Source: Notamacropus eugenii
Taxonomy: Eukaryota; Chordata; Mammalia; Diprotodontia; Macropodidae
Length of the DNA: 64,000 nt
Assembly (NCBI RefSeq): GCF_028372415.1
Contig: NC_092874.1
Span: 334,942,651 to 335,006,650 of the forward strand
Direction of reading: 5' to 3'
How positions within the stretch are numbered: the first letter of the stretch is position 1; each line of letters opens with the position of its first letter. Below are positions 34,501 through 49,100 of this stretch, in pieces. The position numbers and the translations under genes are program-made. The notes beneath the pieces were generated by a model, which had not been told where the DNA came from, searched no databases, and worked only from the letters and a program-made list of their open reading frames with translations.

Positions 34501-37500
34501 GATCACTGGTCTGGGCCCCACTAGAGATGGCCACCCTCCCAGGTCTGGCCCCAAAGGAAGCCCCTTGTGATTGGTGAAGGAGCAGCTGAAAAAGAAGTCT
34601 GTAAAAGCATGGCCCACAGTAGGAGGTAGCCCTGCTAAGGAAGGCACGACTCATAAACAGAGCCCTAAGTCACTTCCCCAGGTCAGGCTGGAGGTGGGAG
34701 AGGGGAATGGGAACCAGTCCTGCTGCCTGGCACTGCCCCCCCTTACCGTTAGGAAATGGAGGGCACGAGGAAAACTCGTCTTGACCCGGAGCGCAACACC
34801 CACATAGATTTCAGCTAAGGTTGCCACGGAGATAGAAGAGCCTGCACACTCAGCCAAGTTGAGGGCGCTCAATGCCAGGTTAATGGCAGCAAAGTGTCCG
34901 CTGGTGTACTTCCCTATTGGGCCAGAGGGCAGTGGGCATCAGACAGACAGCAGCCAGGTGCAACTGGTGGCCCCCTCCCCACCCCTGCATCTGAGGGGAT
35001 CCTGGGGCCTCAGGTCAAATGGGAGAAGGGTTGGGCTCCAAGGTCAGCTACCTGGGGATGAAAGGGACAGCCCACCTGTCATATGCAGTTGGTGTAGCTT
35101 ATGGTAGACCAGGGCTGCATCCCTGGAGCTAGCTCTGACATCTGCCTGCAGCTCTCGATCTCGCAGAAGGCCCCCGGCCCGGTCGGCCAGCCAACGTCCC
35201 ACCCAGAGACGCTGAAGGAAGTGGCGGATGAGATTCCAGAGGAGGCTGCAGGTCAGGTCCAAATGGGAGGTGGGCAGAGGCCGGCCTAGGGCTCGGAGGG
35301 CCAGCCACAGGTTCTGTGAGGCCTGGGCAAAGTCCCCCTGAGAAGGAAAGAAAAAAGGGATCGGTGCCCAGAGGTCAAAGGTGACCTTAGCCACAGCTGG
35401 GCCATGTGCTGTGGACAGGCTGGGCTTGCTTCTTCCCAGGGATTAATACTCCGCCAAAGAGCCTACTGTCTGCCTCCATTTCCTGTGCCCCACACAACCT
35501 GTCAATCAATCAACGGCAGGAGGAAAACTGAAGAGAGGGCAGTCTTGGCAGGAAGAGCCAGGTCCAGACAGCCTAAGACACCTAGTTATGTGATTTGGAC
35601 TCAACCTCTCATCTGTAAAATGGAGATAATAACTATACCTACCTCAAGTTGTGAGAATCAAATGAAAAATACAGGGGGGAGAAGAGGAGAGATGGCCAGA
35701 CGTACAGTGTGCAAAGAACTATGTAAATGCTAGTTAGAAGGAAGGCCTATATACATGCCAAGGGCCAGCTAAGTGTTAGGGATATGAAGAAAAACTGCCT
35801 TCAGGGACTTCATATTCTAAATATTCAAGATAAGTAAAAACAGATTACATGCCAAGTACATCCAAAGTGATTTGGCTGAGGAACTCATGTTAGGGAAAGA
35901 GAGGGCAGGGGGATTGGGAAAGACCTCTTGAGAGAGGTGGCATTTGAGCTGAGTTTTGAGAGAAACTTGGCATAGCAAGAAGGCAGAGTTAAAATCAGGA
36001 TGGCATTCTAGGCATGGGACATAGCATATGCAAAAGCATGGAAGCTGGAGATGGAGGTGTTTTATGTTGCAAACAGAAAGCAGGGCAGCTTTGCTGGGTC
36101 AGAGAGTGAATGTAGAGGAGTAACACACATAACCAGACTTAGTTTGATCTGGGCTTCAGAAATATTTGCCAGCCCTGCAGACTGCACAGGGATTCAATCT
36201 AGGAGGCCATTACAATAGTCCAGAGAAGAGGTGATAAGGGCCTGGAATATGGGATGGAGGTGTAAGCGAAATGGAAAGATATTCAGGTGGGACAGCTGAC
36301 GAGATCTGGCAACCCATTAGCAATGGGGAATATGAAAATGTAAAGACTTGAGGATGCTCGTAAGTTATGAACTAAGGTACTACAATACTGGAAGCAGTTT
36401 AGAAGGAGGGGTAGATTTAGGAGAAAGATCTTGACAAGTTGAGATGAGGATGACTGAGGAACACCCAGGTGAAGCTGTCCAGCAGGTCACTGAAACAGAT
36501 TAGAGCTCAAGAGATCTAGAGATCCTAGAACTATAGATCTAGAGCTAGAAGAGACTTTAGACTTGGCTATGGTCACACACCTAGCAAATGTCTCAAACAG
36601 ATTAGATCTCAGGTCAACTCCGAACCCAGCACTCCACTTACTGTGCCTCCCAGCTGTCTAGGTTGAGAATTGCTTATGTAGATCTGACAGTCATTTTCAC
36701 AGAGATAACAGCTGAATCTGGGGGAGATTAGAGAATAGAGAGGCCAGACAGAGAGAGACACACGCAAAATAGTGTTCTGGGGCACACCCATCCTTGGGGA
36801 TGAAACAAGGACAGAACTCTGGGCTTCCTTCATGTCTCACTCACTCTCTGTACCACAGATCAGCAGGTCAAATCTGGCCCTCTGCCTGTTTTTGTATAGC
36901 CCCCAAGCTAAGAACGGTTTTTATATTTTTAAACATGATTTTAAAAGTATAGAGTCTATAGCATCTCACTGGCTAATCTCATCAGCTTCCATGAGTTCAA
37001 TGATCATGTCTATGCCTAGGATTTCCCAGATCCAGCCCTAGTTTCTGTCCTGAACTCCCAAGTCCTACATCACCAGTGGCTTTTTGGGCATCTCAAACTG
37101 GCATCTTAAACTCAACATGTCCAAAACAGAACTCACTATCTTTCTTTCCAGACCCTCTCTTCCCAACTTTCCTATTACCATTGAGGGTACCACCAATCCT
37201 CCCAGTCACCAAGGCTTGCAACCTCAATGTCATCTTCAACTTTTCAACACCATCTATCCCATCCATCTCAAGCCTTGACAATGCCCCTCATATCCAGTTC
37301 CCTTCTCTCCACTCACATAGCCACCCCTCCAGTAAAGGACCTCATCACCTCCCACCTGAATTTATTAAGGGGTCTCCTTCCTTCATGACTTTTCCCACTT
37401 CAAACCAGCCTCCACTCAGCTGACAAAGTAATTTTCCTAAAGTCCAAGTTTGATCATTCAAACTCCTACTTATTAAACTACAATGGCTCCCTATTACCCC

Positions 37501-40500
37501 TATATTCTTTTCAGTATTTAAAACCCTTTGCCTACCTTTCCAGTCTTTTTAGAATTTATTCGTTTCCACCCACACATTCTACAGTGTAGTGACACTGGCT
37601 TTATTGGTTGTTTCTTACACATGATATTCCATCTCCAGCCTCATCCCAAGTTTCACCTTCTGCATGAGACCCCCACTGCCTCCCTTCATCCACATCTCTA
37701 CTTTCCCTACTGTGGTTTCAATATATCATAGGTCCGCATAAGAAATTAAATGGGATATTTGGGGGAGTTTTGCAGAAGCTGTAGATGACACAGAAGAAGA
37801 TTAGAAATTCATAAATGAATAAAATATATGCATAATATTATGTAATATCCACCCAAATTTTACAATAAGGTAGTATAAACACCCCATGAATGAATAACAT
37901 TCAGGCTTCTTCTCTGGGGAAAGGTCGAGTCAGACATTTTTACCCTGACTGTCCAGATCATGGGAGGGGCACCTCCCCCTAGCCCCTGCAGTGTGGAAGG
38001 GATAACTGCATGTCTAGTATGCACCTAGCTGTTTGCATGTTGTCTGCTGCCCAGGGCAGGGACTCTTGGTTTATTTCTTTGAACCTCCAGTGCTCAGCAC
38101 AGCTTCTGACTCACATTAAGTGCTTAATAAATGCTTGCTGACTGACAGAACCATGAGGAGCCTGAAAAAGATAGGTCCAATAGGTAAGGAAAGAACTTAG
38201 AGAAAATAACGTCAAGAAAACCGAGGGAGAAGAGAATGCTTGGAAGAAAGTAGTCATGAGGGTCAAATGCTCAGATGTCATGAAGCCAGAAAACTTATAA
38301 AAAGACCACAGGAAAAAGTTAGTATAAGGATTTGGATGCTCATTCTCTCACCGCCATCCAACTGGAGGTCAGGGGTTGGTGGAATGTCAACCAAGGTTAA
38401 CCTTCACCTCCAGTCACTCTCCAGCCTCCCAGACTAATGCTTCCCTCCCCACTTCAATCTCTCCTTCCCCACCTCTCCCAGGCCCACCCTCTTACCCGGG
38501 CCAGATCCAAATCAGCCTGCTTGCGGTGTCTCCAAAACAAGACTGAGGGTCCTGAGTGGGGTCTGGTGATGGGCTCGCCATAGATGAAGAGGCGGATGAA
38601 GGCCGCCAGGACCACCAACAGATTCAGCATCCAGAAAAACAAAGTGGGCAACAGCCACTGAGACCAACTGGGACTACCTGGGTGAGAGGAGAAGATTAGG
38701 CAAGGTTGGCGGCCAATCAGATGCTCCTGGCTCCTGGTCCAACTAACCCTGCAGGTACCCACAACTTCATGACTTTCCTCTCCTCCACCCTTCCCTGCCC
38801 CCATAAAACTGTGCTCTCAATAAAGAATCTCTTATCAGTTGTTTCTACTTTGGTGTGAATTTAAAACATTTTAATCTTCATCTCTGAGTGTGGAGTGAGA
38901 AGTTCTACCTCTGTTAAGTGAATTTGGAGGATGGGAAAGACCTTTCCAGCTCCCTGAAATCCTACCACTCCACCTAGGTAAGACTGGTGCTGTGTTTGGT
39001 GGGGTGGCTAGGTCACTGGCTGCACAGGAAAGACCCCTCTCTCAACAAGTCCCCTGAAGCCAAGAGGATGAATCTAGGTGGGGACACAAGACTGGTTCCC
39101 TTTCCCACAAAAACCTTCTCTACTTTCTCATTACTTCTCTCTCTGTGACACTATCATTCCCTTAGTCTCTCATGTTTGAAACCTTAGGCTATATCTCTGA
39201 TCTCCTTTCTGCCTATCCTTTGAGCAACCACTTAAAGAAGCCTATTGATTGAATGGGTGTATCTCACTCAAAGGGAGAATGCTATAAGACTTTAGCCTGA
39301 AAGGGCCAGCGTCTCCCTTTGCATGCTGGGCCATCTCCAGCCATCCTGATGAATATCAGGCCACTGGACGCAGATGGCTCAGGAGAAGAAAGTGAGGCTG
39401 GTGACCTTGCACAGCCCTCCCTCCCTCAAATCAAAGTCAATTGCAAGTCACGTCATCATCTTGACGTCATGGGCCTCTGAGAACGAAGCACAAACCCAAC
39501 AGCCCTTTCTGCTCACTTCTTCCTCAGCAAATACAACTATTACTGGAGCCTGTCGGTGCTATATCCAAGAGAGTTTTCAATCATCCCGTCTTCTGTGTTC
39601 CCACTGTCCCTGTCCTACTGCAGGCCTTGTGTCTACAGCACTGCCGAAGTCTCCTATTTCCTGCCTCTATCCCACTCCAAACCGTCCCTTCTCTGTTCAA
39701 AACCCTTCAGTGGATTCCCACGACTCAATGAGTCCATTTCTGTTTGGCATTCAAGGCTCTACTCATGTTGGCACCACCTAACCTTGAAGTCAGATGATGA
39801 GCTACCACTAACTACTCATGTGGTAGACAACCTACTTAGACTCTTTGGGCCTCAGTTTCCTCATCTGTAAAATGAAGGGGTCAGACTAGATGATGTCTAA
39901 ATCCTTTTCAAGCTCTGAATCTATGACCCTGAGACTTACACATTACTCCTCTCCTTGTACTCTCTGCTCCAAATGGTCCCACTCACTTTCCCATATACCC
40001 ACACTGCATTTTCTCACCATCCTATGCCTAAAATGGCACCTTACCCCACAACCTACTGGATTCTTACCCATTCGTTAAAACACAATCCAAATGACATTGG
40101 AAAGATTTAGAACCAGAGATCTTAGACTGAAGTCTCAATTCTGCTAATTAATACCTGTGGGACCCTAGACAAAATCCTTAACCCCTCTCTCTAGGACCTC
40201 ATTTTCCTCCTCTGTAAAATCAAGAGATTGGGCTGTGTGTTCCAAGTCTGTGATCCTAAAATGCCCCTCCTCCATGAAACTTGCCCTGCTCTCCTCGGTC
40301 ATTTAGACCTTTCTCCTCTCAGGCATTGTTCAGCTAAGTGATTGGAAGGGACAGTAGGTATAGTGTTAAACCTGGAATCAGGAATCCCTGGGTTCTGATC
40401 ATGCCTTAGACATTTACGAGCTGCATAACCCTGGGAAAGTCACTAAATCTCTTTCAACCTTGTTTTCTCACCTGTAAAATGGGGATAACAATGGTGCATA

Positions 40501-43500
40501 CCTCCTAAGGTTGTTCTAAGAATCAAATGAGGTGTCATATGTAAAGCACTTGTAAACCTTAAAGGGCTACGTAAGGGCTAGCAGCCGCTCTTACATGCCG
40601 TACTTCTTTTATTTACTTACAGATTATACTTATGTCTGTACTTGACATGCCTTTACTAGCTCCATGAAGGGAAGAACAGGCACCTTTCTTAAAACTCTGT
40701 CTACTCACCAGTGTCTGCACATGGGAGGAGCTCGATAAATATTTGTCAAATTGAATTAAATCTACCCTGCTCTCCAACTACCCTGAAAAACAGGTCTAAG
40801 CTTTTGAAAACTGACACAGCTTTGGCAGGCACCTGCATACCAACCCTCTCCGGAGACCAGTCTGGGATCATTTTCAGGTACCTCCTGAATCCTCCCACTT
40901 GAGTGACCTGCATACTCAGCTTCTGTGTGCACTCTCAACACTCCTCACCTTTGCCCTCTGTGCCTAGCATGCTGCGTCCAGGTGTGTGGTAGATGGTGGT
41001 GGTGTCAGCCTGGCTCTGGCCACTGCTCCTGCCCAGAAGGGAGGCCAACGGGTTGAAGGAAAGGCAGAGGAAGACAAAGGCACACAGGGCCAACCGAGAT
41101 CGGTCCAGCATGCCCAGGCTGCTGGGAGAGGGGAGCTGCTCCTGCTTCACCTGGAACACAAGGAAATGCCTGATGAAGCCTTAGCTTCTTTCTAGGTGGG
41201 AGAGAGGACTCCTCTACAATGTTCAGGAATGAATGTTGGGGAGAAGTTATGGAAATTCCAGAGCTACCATTTACTTTCCTGCGTAACCTACATCAAATGA
41301 GTTCTCTAGAATCTCTAGATTTCAGGCTCCTCCTCTGTAGAATGAGGGAGTTAGCTTGAAAGACTTAGGAATTCTGATTAATGCAACCACCAATCTTGAT
41401 TCCAGCGGCCTTGTAATGAAACATGTTGCCCACCTCCTGACAGAGAAAATGGACTAGATATACAAAAAGAAACACATATTTCTGGATGTGGTCAGTGCAG
41501 GAATATATTTTGCTTACCCATGAACATTTGTAACAAGGGTTTCGTTTTTCTGTTTTTCTCCCAATGGGAAGAAGGGAGGAGGAAGAAAAAATAAACCTTA
41601 CCAGGATTTTCCTTAATTCTATTTTTAAATTAAATTTTAAAAATAAATTGGAGCTTCTAGACTCAATCTCTAACCCTTCCCAATTTTTTTTTTTGTAAGG
41701 AATATTTTTTATTTTTCCTAATAAATGGATGGCTAGGAGACAAGGGGTAATGACAGAAGCCCATGAGCTGGGGTATCAGCCCTTACTGACCTCCTGGTCA
41801 GGTCACATGCCCCAGGCCAAGAGCTGGATTGACTTAGGTGCCTAAAAGAAAGAAGGTGCTCAAGCAAACTGAAAAGATCAACAGGAATGGGAGTTAGAAG
41901 CCTCTAGTTTCTCATGTCAGCTTAGTTACTTCCCCCTGGTGACCTTGAGGAAAATAGGTGTCTCAGTCTCTTCATCTGTAAAAGGAGGGTGACTGAATGG
42001 TCTCAAAAGGTCCCTTACAACGCTATGAACTTAGTATTTAAAAGATAAGGCATCAGAGGAGGGTTTATGGCTGAAATCTAAAAATTCACAAACTGGGTAA
42101 GAAGAGAGAAGCTGGACCTGTTCACTCAATTCCAGACACTAGGACTAGGAAGCCCTCAGAAGTGGGAAAAATAAAAAGCTGTGACTTCACATGGAATTTA
42201 ATTTTACAGAACTCATTCTCATCTGTAAAATGAGGGCCCTAGACACTAATGCATTGTTGGTAGAGTTGTGAACTGATCCAACCATTCTGGAGAGCAATTT
42301 GGAACTATGCCCAAAGAGCTACAAAAATGTGCTTAAAAGAGTAAAAAATTACTCTTTGACTGAGTAATACCATTGCTAGGTCTGTATCCCAAGGAGATTT
42401 TTAAAAAAAAAAGGAAAAGGACCTATTTGCACAAAAATATTTACAGCAGCTCTTTTAGCAAAAGCATCAATTGGGGAATGACTAAACACACTATGGTATG
42501 ACTGTGAGAGAACACTACTGTGCTATAAGAAATGATAAGCAGGCAAACTTCAGAAAAACCTGAGAAGATTTTCATGAACCAATGCAAAGGGAAATGAGCA
42601 GAACCAGGAAAATACTGTACACAGGAACAGCAGTATGGTACAATGATCAACTGCGAATGACCTAGCTATTCTCAGCAATACAATTCTGAAGGATTTATGA
42701 AGAAAAATGTTATCTGCCTCCGGAAAAAAAACGGTTGGAGTCTGAATGCAAATCAAAACATATTTTTTTTTTAACTTTATTTTTCTTGTTTATTTATTTT
42801 TAGTCTGTATTTTCTTTTACCACGTGGCTAATGTGGAAATATGTTTTGCATAACTGCACCTATATAATCTATGTCAAATGGCATGCTTTCTCAAGGATGG
42901 GAGAGGGAAAGAATTTGGAACTCAATTTTTTAAAAAATGAATGTTAAAATTTGTTTTTAATTTAATTTAACATTTTTAACATTTTAATTGGAAAAAATTT
43001 TAACATTTTAATTGGAAAAAATACATAAACATTTTTAAGGAAAAATAAAAGAAGGGCCCTGGGCTACAGGGTTTCCAAAGTCCTCTTGAGTCAAGTGGTT
43101 TGAAGGATAAGTACTGGAACTTGAAATTAGGGAGAGCTGAAATCTGAATCCTGCCTCAGATACTTCGTAGCTGGATGGCTCTGGGCAAATCATTTAAATT
43201 CTCTGTGCCTCAGTTTCCTCATCTTTGAAGATTAAATGAAATAACATATAAAGAGCTTTTCAAGACTTAAATGCTATAAAAATGCTAGGTCATATTATTA
43301 AATCAATGATCCTATGAACCCCAGACTAGAAATATGGATTCAAACAGGGCTTTTTAAATGATGAGAACATATACCCTAAAATATTAAGGAAGCCTCGAAG
43401 ATCTGAGATCCACATCACAGACTCAGAAACATTTCTAGGGGAGAGGAACCTGTGTCCTTTGACTGAATCCAGACTTCACAGAACAAATTTCAGTCAAAAT

Positions 43501-45960
43501 GCCACACTTGGGGACCTAGAAGGTTGCATGTGACCTCAAGGCCACAGATTTCCCACCCTTGATAGAGTATTAGAGATAGTGAGGAGTTTAAAGACTATCC
43601 ATTCCCACACACTCATTCATCAGAGGAGCTTCATCAATTTGTTCATGATTTAACCTCCTACAAAGCATACTTTGGTCCCCCTGTCAGAGACTGGGTGGCT
43701 ATTTTGACATCTTTAGGTGAGATAGTAGAACAGAGGCTCCATGGGGGAAGTGATGGAGTTAGACAAGAAAGAAGGTCCCCAGATAACCCCCAAGTGCCAT
43801 GTTCTCCCATCCCAGTCAAGCACCTTGGGGTCTTCAAAGACTGGGCTGTCGGGCTCTGAGTCACTGCTGTTGCCACTGCCACCACTCCCCAAGGACAGGG
43901 GGCTGCTGTGGGAGGGGGAGCCAGCATCAGAGGGTGGCGGGGTCAGCGCATCCACCATCTCTGGCTTGATGATCTCCATTGGTACGTCCATGCTCCCACT
44001 ACTGCATGAGGATGACACCAGGTCTTTCAGGGATTCTGGGATTTGGTGCAGGGTAGAAAGAGAAGGCATAGATCAGAGTTAGGGAAGGGTCTATTGTTCA
44101 TACTTGGGCACAAGAAAAGCTCCAGGCCAGCCACCTTTCATTCTCTATCATGCTTCAACTGACTTCTTACCCTGGAATATCCCTCTGCCCCAGTGGTCCC
44201 CCTTTTCCCATTGGTGAGCTCCTTCTAGAAGTTCCATTTTGAGGAAGGGTCCAGAATAGTCACCCTTCATTCCTCTCTTGGCTTTGATCCTGACTCATCA
44301 GATTTAGCCAGCATGCCCCTTCCCTACCCCCCCACCCCCTACTCCCTTGCTTTTTGGCTCACTTTTGTGTTATCTTTCCCCATTAGAATGTTAAATTCCT
44401 TAAGGGCAGGACTATCTTTTTTCTTTTTTCTTGTATTTGTATTCTGAGCACTTAACATAGTGCTTGGTACATATTAAGGGTTACCTCAGTCAGGGGGTCT
44501 CCCCCTCACCCAACTCTCAAGCTGGTTATGTGACTTGTACCAAAGGCAGGAGATGGGAAGGAGTCCCCTAGAGAGGGTAGCAATAGCAAGGCTGCTGGAC
44601 TCCTCAAAGACCCCTGCCTTCACTGACAATGTGGTATTTGTAAGGAAGTGACAAGCATAGATTGTTCAGTTGAGACCATAAGCCAATTTGGCTTCATCTT
44701 CACCCTTGATGCTGCCTGCAAGATCCACTGGCTGAAGACTGGGCATGGGGAACCCTTAGGAAAGACTCACTGTTCTTCTGCATAGCCATCCTGAGAGACA
44801 AGTTCTCTTGCTTTAGCTTCTGATTGGTCTGCTGCAGGAATCGGATGTAGTCAATGGCCTTCCTCAGGATGGCTGATTTGTTCAGCTGGAATGGAATGAT
44901 TGAGGCCCTTGGCATTCTGGGGCCTGGTCACCACCCCCAGCATCCTTCACCAGTGTGGGCTAAAAGATTCCTGGAGCTAGCTCTGAATGTTAAACCTTAG
45001 ATTTGTCCCTCGGGTGAAGGGAGGATGATAGGGAAAATACTGAACATTGTGTATTTAGCTCAGGGGTTGTAACATGGGGCCCAAACACTTGCTTTTTTTC
45101 TTTTCACTACTTCGATCATCGTACTTCAGTATAACTGGTTTCCTTTGTACTCCTACCTACTTTGTGCACTTAAAAATATTACTCTAAGAAGGGCTCTATA
45201 GACTTTACCAGACCCAGAACACAAAAAAAAGGTTAAGAACCCTTTGGGATACTTAAGTGAGGAAGGGTGGGCTCAAATCTCTCCACTGTTCTAGACTCTT
45301 CTCTTTGAGGATCAGACCACATGGCCTCTGATGTCATTTCTAGCTCTAGGCCTATGATACTTCCTCCAGTCTGGCTCTTACCTATTCTCTTTCATCTTCC
45401 CCTGGATTTCTGAGTGTTCCCCCTTTCCATGTGCCTTAATCTCCCTCTCTGATTTCTGTCCCCCTTTATTTCTCTCCTATGCTTCTCTATCCCATACCTT
45501 GGCCTCAGTCCCCACCACCAGGTCTTTTAGTTCCACAATCTTGTCATTGATAGAGGATCGATAACGTTTCTCAATAGCATTGTGAGCTGTTCTCTTTTCC
45601 CCTTTGCTCTGGGAGCTGGGGGTCTTGCCCGTAGCAGTAAGACGATTGATGGGCAGCTTGTCAGCATCCACCACCAAGGGCACAGTGGCCAAAATGGTGC
45701 CTCCACTCACCAGGGTCTGTTCAGGGGAAGAAACATGTAATTAGCTCAAAGCCAGGGCAGTGTGTGTTAGGGGAAGAGAAATAGAGAGTATCAGAGCCGG
45801 GGGAAAAGTAGAAAGATGGGAACATTCCAAGAAAAGTGACTAAGAAAGGCCTAATACAGTGGGAAGAAGGTAATCAGAGTTCCAGATGGTCTGTGTGGAG
45901 AAGTAACCCAGAATTTAAGGGTTGTTCCTACCCAGGATTTAGACAACATACATACACACA

Positions 45961-46000
<40 letters not shown>

Positions 46001-46116
46001 TAGGTACCCACTGTATTAGCAATACCTTTCTATCCATCTATCTTTCTATCTACACGTACATAATTACATAGATATCAGTTGTATTAGAAAACCTAACTAT
46101 CTGTCCATCCACCTAC

Positions 46117-46154
<38 letters not shown>

Positions 46155-49100
46155 TCACATAGGTACCCACTGCATTAGAAATAAATGGGAATTCCGCAGT
46201 TTGGTCTCCTTGGTCAACCTTGGTCTTCCCCCAATGACTCAACCGCCCCATCTCATCTTATCCCACCCTCACAAGTCCCACCTATATTGTCTATCATACC
46301 GGGACCTGCAGTGGGGCAGACTGCACCGCTGTGGTGGTGGCCAAAGTGTTGATCCCTGAGGTCTTCGCTCCCGTGCCCACATCGGTCTTCACAGCCGTCA
46401 GGACTAGTGAATCAGCCTTGATGAAGTGAGGCTGGAGCAGGACCTTGGCAGTAGGGATGGGAGATGTGTCAGTGAACCCAAGTCATTCTGAAGCCTCTCC
46501 CTTCCCTTCCCAGCCTTATTTCCTAAATCACTGGTTTTGCCTTTCTTTGTTTCCCCAGCTTTTACCATAGTGCCTGGCACACCATAAGTGTTTAATAAAT
46601 GCTTGTTGTTCAACACTACTAAAACAAACTACTCTGAAAGACTTAAGAATTCTGATTGATGCGGACACCAGTCAGTTCTAAAGGATGGATGACAAAACAT
46701 GATGGATACAGGGAACAAAATAAGACATTTTTGGACACTGCCAGTACAGGAATTTGTTTTGCTGAATGAAGGATTTTTTTTTCTACTTTTAAATGGTGAG
46801 GAGGTAGAAGGGGAGAAAAGAATATTTTTGTTCATTGAAAAAGCTTTAATTTAATTTTTAAAAGCACTTGTCACTATTAACCATCTACCAACCCAAATGA
46901 GCTAGGATACTCCCATGAACCAGAGCCATCTCAATGAACACTGAAATAGGCATTCTTCTGCTCCAGAGGATCCTGAAAAGTTCTCTTGTTTTTTCCATGA
47001 TAAGTGCCAGACAAAGGTGTTAGACACATCCATGGTAAAGCCTCAGCTAGGGGCCTCTGAGATACTTTCTACCCCAACAGTCCCTCTTGCTCAGTCTTTA
47101 TACATCTGGCTTCTCTATCATAGTGAATACTGAAAGGAAATTATCTATTCCATACCCCTAGAAAGTAGCTAAGTGATACAGTGAATACAGTACTAGCCCT
47201 GGAGTCAGGAAGACCTGGGATCAAATCCAATCTCAGTCACTTACTAGCTGTGCGCTCTTGAGCAAGGCACTTAACCTTTGGTCTCCCTCAGTTTCCTCAG
47301 CTGTAGAATGGGGATCTTAATTGTACCTACCTCTTGGTTGTTCTCAGGATTAAATGAGATAATAATTGTAAATCTCTTAGTACAGTGCCTGCTTGCCTTC
47401 CCCTCCCTGCCAACCACTAACTACACGAAGCCCAGCATCGCTAAAGAGAGCTCACTGGAGTTTATTATAGACATTAAAAAGGGAAGGAGGTATGAAATAA
47501 AGACTCACCAGAGGTAATCCTCTTTTGTGGTCTGCTGTGAAGACTGAAATGCTCATTGGGGTTGTTTTTTGTTTGTTTTGGTTTGGTTTAGGTTCAGAAT
47601 TTTACAAAAAGAAAGGAAAAAACTCCCTGGGAGTGATGTGGGTAACAGGGGGCAATCTGCTCCTGGAATCTTTCCTAACTGGTCAGAAAAACGATCATGT
47701 TCACCTCTCAAAGAGAAGCACCCTGCTGTATCCAAGGCTGTGCTGTCTGAGGGCAAAGACCTTGTTTTATAAGTGCCTCTCTCTCTCCCACAACAACAAA
47801 AATGCAGAACTTCTGAGATTCTGGGCTTTATCATTCCCTCTGTTGGCTGGGGAAGCTGAATGGATGTCTGATGAGTGACTGGGATCTCTGCCTACTAGGG
47901 AAGAAAGAGCGAGGAACCAGAGAAAGGTGATTGAATGAAAAAATGATACAGCGGATGGAAGTGTTGTATATATGGGGTCAGACTAAAACATCGAGGCCTC
48001 TTCGGTTTGAAACAGGACTATCAATAGATAGTTTGTACTAATGGGGTCCTGGAAATAATTAGAAGGCACAAGATGGTTGATAGGTAGGATGGCCAGGAGG
48101 TACTTTCACTCTGTGGAGTCCTTAGCATCAGTGGAGAGAGATTATTAGCACTCAGAGGAAAGTGAAGGGCAGGGATGAGTCATTCAGACCTGGATCCATC
48201 GGGGAGATCAAATAGAGGGGGAGGAGGCCATCCATCCATCCCTTGCCCACTTTCCACCAATGTCATCAGCTGCCTGTGCTTTGTCAATCAGCATCTGCCC
48301 AACAAGTGACATCATTCCTGCCTAGCCTGAGGTTGATGGATGACTAAGGCAGCCTACTGGGAATGTGGGTACCCACTCTGGAGGAGAATGGTGGATCCTG
48401 GGTCAAAACAAAGTCCCAGGCCAGAGTCTGAAGACAAAACAGCAACACAGGCCTGCTGCCTAGGGGAAAGGGCACTCCCAAATTCTGCGATTTATCATTT
48501 CCCTAAACATCTAGGGCAGATGAACTCAAGGCAAGGGCCCAATACTCCTCCAACACCCAGTGGGGTAATGGTTTTGGTTTAGGAGGACTCTTGATGAGAG
48601 TGGTGCAGCACATCTATAAAATGCTGCACAAAGGGGAAACGAAGGCACAGCCTCCAATAATAATGATAATCCCAGACACTAAAAGAGGCTCCCCTTTGAA
48701 ATTCAAAAGAAGTAATTTGCAGATAAATAAAAGGTAATTTCAGTTTCCTACTTTGTAAAATTAAGGGGTTGAATGAAGTATTCTCTAAGGTCTATTCCAA
48801 CTTTAAGAGTCTATGGATTTTTGGAAACCAGTGACAATTTAGGAAAGTGGAAATAATGACAGAAAGGCTCGCTGCCTTCCCAGATGGACAGACCATGCAT
48901 ACATGGGACTGTCCTCATTCAGTCATTACTATTTTTACCTGTGTTTTAACAACAGTGGACATTTCTATAGCCCTTTAAGACTTCAATATATAATCTCATT
49001 TGAGCCTCGACAATCCAAGTAGGTGCCACTATTATGCCCACTTTACAGATGAGGAAACTGATAGTCTCTGGCTAATTCTAAATAGTGATCATGAGAAAAT

